Positions 8,615 to 13,320 of a DNA stretch of 13,320 nucleotides are shown piece after piece (the stretch's first letter is position 1; each line of letters opens with the position of its first letter). This DNA is from Bacillota bacterium. GTDB lineage: Bacteria > Bacillota_E > JAJZYS01 > JAILZS01. The position numbers and the translations under genes were made by a program. The notes under the pieces are model-generated. The model saw nothing but the letters and a program-made list of their open reading frames with translations. It had not been told where the DNA came from and did not search any database. The DNA is taken from the NCBI GenBank assembly GCA_021817625.1, contig JAKASY010000007.1:1-13320 (forward strand). The letters are read 5' to 3'.

Positions 8615-8970
8615 CGCGCCTGTAGGCGCACCACGGCGTGCCGGACCGGGGGCAGGGCCCTTGGCGCGCGCGTCAGGAGCTCGACCAAGACGGCGATCGC
8701 GCCCTGACTCGAGTCGACGGTGGCCACGCGCACCTCGACGCCCGGGCGCAGGACCTGTGGGCCCGAAAGGCGCTCGCCGGAGAGCGTGTAGAGGGTGCGC
8801 TCGGCGAGCCGGATCGGCATGACACGGCCGTCGAGACAGGCCAGGTCGAGGCGTGCGATACCCACACGCACCACCGTGCCGACCCGGTAGTGCAGAGGCC
8901 TGCGGTCGCGCTTGGGCGGGGGGCTCACGGACGCTGGCAGATGCGCGCGCGCTCGATCCGCAAGGGTCAT
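8611..8970 (-). CDS. Small beta-rich protein, DUF5666-like
   Basis: Function unknown. The 119-residue product has a basic, Pro-rich N-terminus (1-25) and one beta-rich segment at about 29-98: VGTVVRVG (30-37), LACLDGRVMPIRLAERTL (43-60), LRPGVEVRVATVD (74-86) and AIAVLVEL (91-98). That rhythm, with a GxV start, a strand, an acidic turn, a 'T/L' strand and 'L-x-x-G-x-x-V-x-V', resembles the OB-like DUF5666 domain, also seen in the secreted protein at 11279-11962. No signal peptide is visible. AGGAGG eight bases before the ATG is one of the best ribosome-binding sites here, so the gene is probably real. It is divergent from the response regulator, and its stop overlaps the stop of the HxlR-type gene on the other strand (CTAG). 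Confidence 0.68.
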   Translation of the reverse strand: MTLADRARAHLPASVSPPPKRDRRPLHYRVGTVVRVGIARLDLACLDGRVMPIRLAERTLYTLSGERLSGPQVLRPGVEVRVATVDSSQGAIAVLVELLTRAPRALPPVRHAVVRLQAR

Positions 8971-9054
8971 GGTAATCGCCTCCTGTGCTTGGTGAGCCGA
9001 CCGTAGCAGGACATTGTGACAGGCATGTGGTAAGCGCGCCCACGGGGGGATCGG

Positions 9055-9774
9055 ATGCAGCGCGCCACAAGCGTCCTACTGGTCGAGGACGACCCGGCCG
9101 TCGGCAACGCCGTCACCGCCCTTCTGGAGGCCAAGCAGTTCCAGGTCCGCCTAGCCGCCACGGGCCGCGCCGGCCTGACGCTCGTTGACGAGACCGGCTT
9201 CGACCTCGTCGTGCTCGACATCGTCCTGCCGGACATATCGGGCATCGCCGTCCTGCGCGAGATGCGCCGCTACCATCACGTGCCCGTGCTGCTGCTCACT
9301 GCGCGCTCTGCCTCGCACGACAAGGTGGAGGGCCTCGAGGCGGGCGCGGACGACTACCTGGTCAAGCCCTTCGACCCCGCGGAGCTCGTGGCGCGCCTAC
9401 GGGCGCTCCTGCGGCGCAGCGGCAAGCTCTCCACCGACCCGCTGCGCCTCGGCGCGTTCGTGCTGGATCCGGGGACGCGCGCCCTGGTCCTGAGCGGACG
9501 GGAGGCCATCCTCACGCAACGCGAGGTCGAGCTGCTCGAATGCCTGGCGAGCGTCCCCGGCAAGGTGTGGACGCGAAGCCAGCTTCTGTCCGCCGTGTGG
9601 GGCTACGACACCGAGGTCGACGACCGCACCGTCGACTCGACGGTAAAGCGCCTGCGCAAGAAGGTGGAGGGTCTCGTGGAGGGCGCCGAGGGCGGGGCGG
9701 GGGAGGGGGCTGAGGTTCCCGCCATCCGCACGCTCTACGGCGTCGGCTACCGGCTCGAGGGCGTGCGCTGGTGA
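9055..9774 (+). CDS. OmpR/PhoB-family response regulator
   Basis: Cytoplasmic output half of a two-component system. The receiver (about 5-120) has acidic residues E11, D12 and D13, phospho-acceptor D55 in VVLDIVLPD, T82 and K104 in LVKPFDP. The winged-helix DNA-binding domain (about 130-236) has LTQREVELLECL (153-164), RSQLLSAVWG (174-183), DDRTVDSTVKRLRKK (189-203) and IRTLYGVGYRLE (224-235). Between the recognition helix and the wing there is a Glu/Gly-rich stretch (about 205-221), around ten residues longer than usual. GGGGGG lies close upstream of the ATG. The TGA overlaps the histidine kinase GTG by four bases, so the pair is co-translated. The target genes are unknown; the flanking DUF5666-like genes are candidates. 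Confidence 0.95.
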   Translation: MQRATSVLLVEDDPAVGNAVTALLEAKQFQVRLAATGRAGLTLVDETGFDLVVLDIVLPDISGIAVLREMRRYHHVPVLLLTARSASHDKVEGLEAGADDYLVKPFDPAELVARLRALLRRSGKLSTDPLRLGAFVLDPGTRALVLSGREAILTQREVELLECLASVPGKVWTRSQLLSAVWGYDTEVDDRTVDSTVKRLRKKVEGLVEGAEGGAGEGAEVPAIRTLYGVGYRLEGVRW

Positions 9775-11267
9775 AAGGCCTGTACGGCCAGCTCATGGCC
9801 GTGACGAGCGCCGTGCTCGTGGTTGCCGTGAGCATCTCGCTCTGGGTACTCTACACGTTCGGCGTGACGAGCGCCGTCGCGAACGTGCGCGCGACGGCCT
9901 ACGCGGACATCGGCGCGGCCGCGAGTGCAGCCGCGATCCAGGTGACCCTGGCGCCCGGGACGCCGAACAGGGGCCTGAGCACCGCCGCCATGCGCAAGCG
10001 CGAGCACGACCTCGGCGGCATCCTCGTGGTCGTGGACCGCGCCCGGACGGGTTTGTCGGAGCTGTGGAGCTACCCCAATAACACCTTCCTGGGCCACACG
10101 CGCGCCCACCTGCCGGACCGGCACGAGGCGCGTCGGGTCACGCTTCTGGGGAGCGTCGTGTGGGCGTCCGCGCGCGTGCCCACCGCGGCCGGCACGGCAG
10201 GCCAACCGCAGTACTTCGTGGTCTGGCGCATCCCCGTGGCGCCACCAGCGTTCCCGACCCCCACGCAGGTCGGCGTGATGATCTCCGGGCTCGCCGCGAT
10301 CGTCCTCGCGCAGATCCTCTGGGCGCTCGTCGCGAGGCGCCTGACAAGCCCACTCCAGGCCCTGCTCGGCCAGCTGGAGCGGTACGGCAAGGGCGACTTC
10401 AGCCGCCCGGTCGCCATCCGCGCGCCGGCCGAGTTCATGCGCCTGGCTGAGGCGATGGGCAGGATGGGCGAGGCCCTGAAGGCGGAGCGCAGCGCGCGCG
10501 AGGCCTTCCTGGCGGAGGTCGCGCACGATCTGCGCACACCGCTCACGGCCATGCGCAGCCTGCTCGGCTCGCTCACGCGGGAGACGGACCCCGAGCAGGC
10601 GCGCGACCGCCTGGTGCGGGCCGAGCGCGAGGCGGAGCGACTGACCCGGCTGGTGAACGACCTGCTCGACCTGGCCAGCCACGAGAGCGGGCACCTGAGT
10701 GTGACGCTCACGCGCGTCGACCTGCGGGAGGTGGTCGCCCTCGCGGCCGTGAGCGGCGAGGCGGCCGCAGAGGCGCGCGGCATCCGCTTCGAGGCCGACG
10801 TCCCCGACGACCCGCTTTGGGTCCGCGCCGACCTCGACCGCGGCGCGCAGATCCTGGTCAACCTGGTCGATAACGCCGTGCGCTACACGCCGCCGGGCGG
10901 CAGGGTGCGCGTGCGCGTCGTGCGTGAGGGAGGTCAGGGCGCGCTTTGGGTGGAGGACACCGGTCCGGGCTTCGAGCCTGGCGCCGCCGACTGGGCCTGG
11001 TCGGCGTTCACGCGAGGCAAGGCGGCGCGGGAGAACGACGGTGGCACGGGGCTTGGGCTGGCGGTCGGCCGTGCCCTGGCGCAGGTCATGGGTGGCGACC
11101 TCCGCATCCTGCCGCCGGCGGGCGGCCTGGGCGGGCGCGTGCGCCTGGGGCTCGCGATGGCCGAGGACGACGCCTCGGAGGCGAAGCGCCCGGCCGCGCC
11201 GCCGGCGGCTAGCGCTCCGCCATCCGCGAGCAACGCAAAAAGGCCGGCGCAGCCGCCCCCTCCGTGA
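9771..11267 (+). CDS. Membrane-bound sensor histidine kinase
   Basis: Sensor partner of the upstream response regulator. The 498 residues contain a first membrane helix (about 8-31), an extracytoplasmic sensor region of about 135 residues, a second helix (about 166-187), HAMP (about 188-240), and HisKA with phospho-acceptor H252 in FLAEVAHDLRTPLTAM (246-261). The ATPase domain has the N box LVNLVDNAVRY (362-372), G1 EDTGPGF (395-401) and G2 GGTGLGLAV (424-432). The region before G2 is compact. A Pro/Ala/Ser-rich tail of about 30 residues (469-498) ends the protein and has no family counterpart that I know. The GTG start overlaps the regulator's stop (GTGA). The signal cannot be deduced. Confidence 0.94.
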   Translation: MKGLYGQLMAVTSAVLVVAVSISLWVLYTFGVTSAVANVRATAYADIGAAASAAAIQVTLAPGTPNRGLSTAAMRKREHDLGGILVVVDRARTGLSELWSYPNNTFLGHTRAHLPDRHEARRVTLLGSVVWASARVPTAAGTAGQPQYFVVWRIPVAPPAFPTPTQVGVMISGLAAIVLAQILWALVARRLTSPLQALLGQLERYGKGDFSRPVAIRAPAEFMRLAEAMGRMGEALKAERSAREAFLAEVAHDLRTPLTAMRSLLGSLTRETDPEQARDRLVRAEREAERLTRLVNDLLDLASHESGHLSVTLTRVDLREVVALAAVSGEAAAEARGIRFEADVPDDPLWVRADLDRGAQILVNLVDNAVRYTPPGGRVRVRVVREGGQGALWVEDTGPGFEPGAADWAWSAFTRGKAARENDGGTGLGLAVGRALAQVMGGDLRILPPAGGLGGRVRLGLAMAEDDASEAKRPAAPPAASAPPSASNAKRPAQPPPP

Positions 11268-11278
11268 GCCTAGCGGGC

Positions 11279-11962
11279 TTACGTGTCCTTGCGACGAGGC
11301 CTGCTCCGGCTGCGGGCGGAGACGCGGTAGACCACCTTCGACGCCACGATGTCGTGCCCGACGGCCGTGCCCCAGACCTGCACGATGTCCCCCAGCTGGA
11401 GGAACGCGAGCGGCGCCACCGTCGCCCCGAGGAGCACGGTGGTCTGACTCGTCACCTGGACGCTCCACACGGCGCCGCCGGCGGCGGTGACGGAGAACGT
11501 AAGGCCGCCGCCGCCGAGCGGAGCCGCGAGGCCGCTGACGCGGCCCGTGATGTGAACCTGCTGGCCTCCTGTCGAGATCGGCGAGGTCGCGTACGTCACG
11601 GTGCGCGCGACGATCCACAGCATCGTGCCGCCGCCTTGGCCGCCCCGCTCCCCCTGCCGGCTCACCGCGTATGTGACCAGGGCCCAGTCGCCGTCCTGGA
11701 TGCCTGCGATGGACGCGGGGCCGCCGGACTGGGAGGCGACCACCGTCTGGGGCGTGAGGTTGACCGCCACCCACTCGCCGTTCTGAAGCGCGAGCACGAT
11801 GGCGGTCGGACCCACGTCCACCACCTTGCCATACAGGCTCGGGCCGGCACCGGAATCTGCCAGTGCGCGCGGCGCGAGGCCTCCGGCAGCGAGGCCGACG
11901 GAGAGCAGGGCCGCTAGCGCCGACCGGCGCGCCGAGGCCAGAGGTCCCAGCCGTCGCTGCAT
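11279..11962 (-). CDS. Secreted protein with two DUF5666-like domains
   Basis: Function unknown. From the ATG at 11962 the product has 227 residues. A Sec-type signal peptide (basic MQRRLGPLASARRS, hydrophobic 15-30, ALA before D36) suggests cleavage after A35. Two beta-rich domains follow: about 43-123 (LYGKVVDVGPTAIVLAL, VAVNLTPQTVV, GIQDGDWALVTYAV) and about 137-212 (VHITGRVSGL, WSVQVTSQTTVLLG, LQLGDIVQVWGTAV). The repeated pattern of GxV, buried strand, T-x-V and L/I-x-x-GD-x-x-x-V fits DUF5666-type OB folds. The C-terminus is Arg/Lys-rich (216-226). GAGGGGG seven bases upstream supports this start; the longer frame to 12070 adds a Pro-rich segment without a signal. It converges on the histidine kinase with an 11-nt gap and may act in the same envelope process. 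Confidence 0.82.
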   Translation of the reverse strand: MQRRLGPLASARRSALAALLSVGLAAGGLAPRALADSGAGPSLYGKVVDVGPTAIVLALQNGEWVAVNLTPQTVVASQSGGPASIAGIQDGDWALVTYAVSRQGERGGQGGGTMLWIVARTVTYATSPISTGGQQVHITGRVSGLAAPLGGGGLTFSVTAAGGAVWSVQVTSQTTVLLGATVAPLAFLQLGDIVQVWGTAVGHDIVASKVVYRVSARSRSRPRRKDT

Positions 11963-12087
11963 GCCGCCACCCCCTCGATTGCGGCCCCATGCTACCACAG
12001 GACTTGGGCAGGATTGCGGCGACGGGGTCATTGGCGCGGCAAGGCGAACACCCGGGGCAGGACCGGGCACGGCGGAGGGGGGAGCCG

Positions 12088-12507
12088 ATGGACGATTGGC
12101 TTGGGCGCTACCCGATAGGGCGTCGGGCGGAGCTTCGCCACACCTTCGGGCAGGCGGAGGTCGACGCCTATTCGCGGCTAACGGGCGACATGAACCCGCT
12201 GCACGTCGACGCTGACGCCGCGGCGCGCGGCCGCTTCGGGCGGCCGGTCGTGCACGGCATGCTGACCGCGAGCCTGTTCTCGCGCCTGCTGGCGATGGAG
12301 CTGCCGGGTCCGGGCACCATCTACCTGCGGCAGAGCCTGCGCTTTGCGCGGCCGGTCTTCCCCGGCCAGGAGGTTCTGGCGTCCGTGACCGTGGCTCGGC
12401 GCAGCGTCCGCCGCCGCTTCATCTGGCTGCGCACGCTGTGCCAGGACGCCGAGGGGCGCACGCTGGTGGAAGGGGAAGCCCTGGTGCTCAAGGAAGAGGA
12501 CGGTTAG
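12088..12507 (+). CDS. MaoC-like hydratase / hotdog-fold protein
   Basis: MaoC-type (R)-specific enoyl-CoA hydratases add water to trans-2-enoyl-CoA in fatty-acid or polyhydroxyalkanoate metabolism. The 139 residues form a single hotdog domain with the hydratase signature SRLTGDMNPLHVDADAA (29-45), where D34 and H39 are the expected catalytic pair, then FGRPVVHGMLTASLFSRLL (50-68). The PhaJ-like length favours a small (R)-hydratase, although related dehydratases share this motif, so the substrate is open. The ATG at 12088 has a Gly/Ala-rich AGGGGGGA just upstream; a longer frame from 11863 overlaps the neighbour's 5' end and is unlikely. It is divergent from the secreted DUF5666-like gene and 36 nt before the tricorn-type gene, so those two may be co-transcribed. 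Confidence 0.88.
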   Translation: MDDWLGRYPIGRRAELRHTFGQAEVDAYSRLTGDMNPLHVDADAAARGRFGRPVVHGMLTASLFSRLLAMELPGPGTIYLRQSLRFARPVFPGQEVLASVTVARRSVRRRFIWLRTLCQDAEGRTLVEGEALVLKEEDG

Positions 12508-12543
12508 CGACGGGCGACCCAGCCCGCACGAGGAGGCGCGACG

Positions 12544-13320
12544 TTGGCGCAGGGCTACTATCGGCATCCGGTGCCGGCTGGCGACCGGGTCCTGTTCGTG
12601 TGCGAGAACGACCTGTGGGCGGTGCCGTCCACGGGTGGCGACGCGAGGCGCCTGAGCGCGCTCAAGGCGCCGCCCGCGTCGCCGCGGGTATCGCCCGACG
12701 GCAGCGTCGTGGTGTTCGCCGGGCGGGAAGAGGGTGGGGAGGACGTCTACGCGATGCCGGCCGACGGCGGGCCGGTGCGCCGCGTCACGCACTTCGGCTC
12801 CGCGGCGCAGCCCGCGGGCTGGCTCGTGGACGGCCGCCTGGTCGTGGCCACGGACGCGAGAAGCCCGTTCATGCGTGAGCTGCACCTCCTGGCCGTCGAC
12901 CTGGCCGGCGGCGAGCCCGAGGAGCTTCCCTATGGGTGGGGCACCGGCATCGCCTTCGGCGCCGGTGGGGCGGTGGCGGTGGCCCGACGCAACTTTCGCG
13001 AGTACGCCTACTGGAAGCGCTATCGGGGTGGCACGGCCGGGCAGATCTGGATCGACCCCGACGGCGGCGGGCACTTCCAACGCCTGAGCGGCCTCGCCGG
13101 TGACCAGGAGTCGCCCATGTGGGTCGGCGACCGCCTGTACTTCCTGAGCGCGCACGAAGGGGTTGGAAACCTCTACTCTTGCGACCGCACCGGTGCCGAC
13201 GTCCGGCGCCACACCGACCACCTGGACTATTACGCCCGCAACGCCCAGAGCGACGGTCGGCGCATTGCCTACCACGCCGGGGGCGACCTCTTCCTGTTCG
13301 ATCCCGCGAGCAGATCGGAA
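12544..13320 (+). CDS. Tricorn-type protease, N-terminal part (runs off window)
   Basis: Tricorn is a large self-compartmentalising serine protease that finishes peptides released by the proteasome or similar proteases; bacterial homologues occur widely. The 259 residues here correspond to its N-terminal beta-propeller: GYYRHP (4-9), VLFVCENDLWAVP (17-29), GGDARRLS (32-39), SPDGSVVVFAGR (50-61), DVYAMPADGG (67-76), then RNFREYAYWKRYRGGTAGQ (140-158), IWID, and LYFLSAHEGVGNLYS. The RGGTAG element is typical. PDZ and catalytic domains would lie beyond 13320. The start is TTG at 12544, with a perfect AGGAGG (12531-12536) seven bases upstream. No signal peptide is visible. The last nine bases may not be genuine genome sequence (see findings). 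Confidence 0.87.
   Translation, partial: MAQGYYRHPVPAGDRVLFVCENDLWAVPSTGGDARRLSALKAPPASPRVSPDGSVVVFAGREEGGEDVYAMPADGGPVRRVTHFGSAAQPAGWLVDGRLVVATDARSPFMRELHLLAVDLAGGEPEELPYGWGTGIAFGAGGAVAVARRNFREYAYWKRYRGGTAGQIWIDPDGGGHFQRLSGLAGDQESPMWVGDRLYFLSAHEGVGNLYSCDRTGADVRRHTDHLDYYARNAQSDGRRIAYHAGGDLFLFDPASRSE

Noticed and set aside
8971..9054. Promoters or regulator repeats between the small DUF5666-like gene and the response regulator
   Set aside because: TGGTAAGC and TGCTACGGT look vaguely like extended -10 boxes but match poorly; no clear direct repeats for an OmpR-type regulator were seen.
11263..11285. Possible terminator between the kinase and the secreted-protein gene
   Set aside because: The AGCC/GGCT stem is only four pairs with no T run on either strand.
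9747..11990. A 747-residue open frame on the minus strand spanning the histidine kinase and the secreted-protein gene
   Set aside because: It is antisense to clear domain-containing genes, rich in Arg, His, Gly and Ala as expected from a shadow frame in high-GC DNA, and has no recognisable domain.

Overview
The window is bacterial chromosomal DNA of high G+C content around a replication origin. The order rnpA-rpmH (leftward) | dnaA-dnaN-yaaA-recF-dciA-remB-gyrB (rightward) is the classic oriC neighbourhood. An S4-domain yaaA gene and a remB (DUF370) gene between dnaN and gyrB are typical of Bacillota. With the high G+C and a DciA (DUF721) gene, the best guess is a deep-branching, high-GC Bacillota lineage (of the Thermaerobacter / Symbiobacterium / Sulfobacillus / Limnochorda kind). 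That placement is inferred from gene order, not from a search.

Layout. 1-326: leftward rpmH and a 5' part of rnpA, which runs off the window; rnpA's only ordinary in-frame start codon lies inside rpmH. A near-consensus sigma-A promoter (TTGACA-17-TATACT) drives the pair. 327-751: intergenic, with DnaA-box-like sites around 594-624 just upstream of dnaA. 752-2140: dnaA. 2141-2415: a second intergenic block with several DnaA-box-like sites and an A+T-richer stretch, so the origin looks bipartite as in Bacillus. 2416-7525: dnaN, yaaA, recF, dciA, remB and gyrB, tightly packed; most junctions overlap by 4-19 nt. A strong hairpin (7542-7569) closes the block. gyrA does not follow.

7587-12507 is accessory or housekeeping DNA. 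A leftward YceI-family gene and a rightward HxlR-type regulator are divergent and share a short promoter region. Next comes a small leftward beta-rich gene, then an OmpR-type response regulator and sensor histidine kinase (overlapping GTGA junction), then a leftward secreted protein with two similar beta-rich domains. Both beta-rich proteins look like the DUF5666 type, and they bracket the two-component system. A MaoC-type hydratase and the N-terminal part of a tricorn-type protease (TTG start) complete the window. The window's last nine bases match the start of a common Illumina adapter.

Functionally, the left two thirds is the initiation, clamp, helicase-loading, repair and topology set transcribed away from oriC, with ribosomal L34 and RNase P protein on the other side. 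The right third holds stress- or envelope-type genes. I see no CRISPR array, transposon, integrase, rRNA or tRNA gene, and no clear novel defence system. The most distinctive points are the rnpA start inside rpmH and the two-component system bracketed by two DUF5666-like genes.
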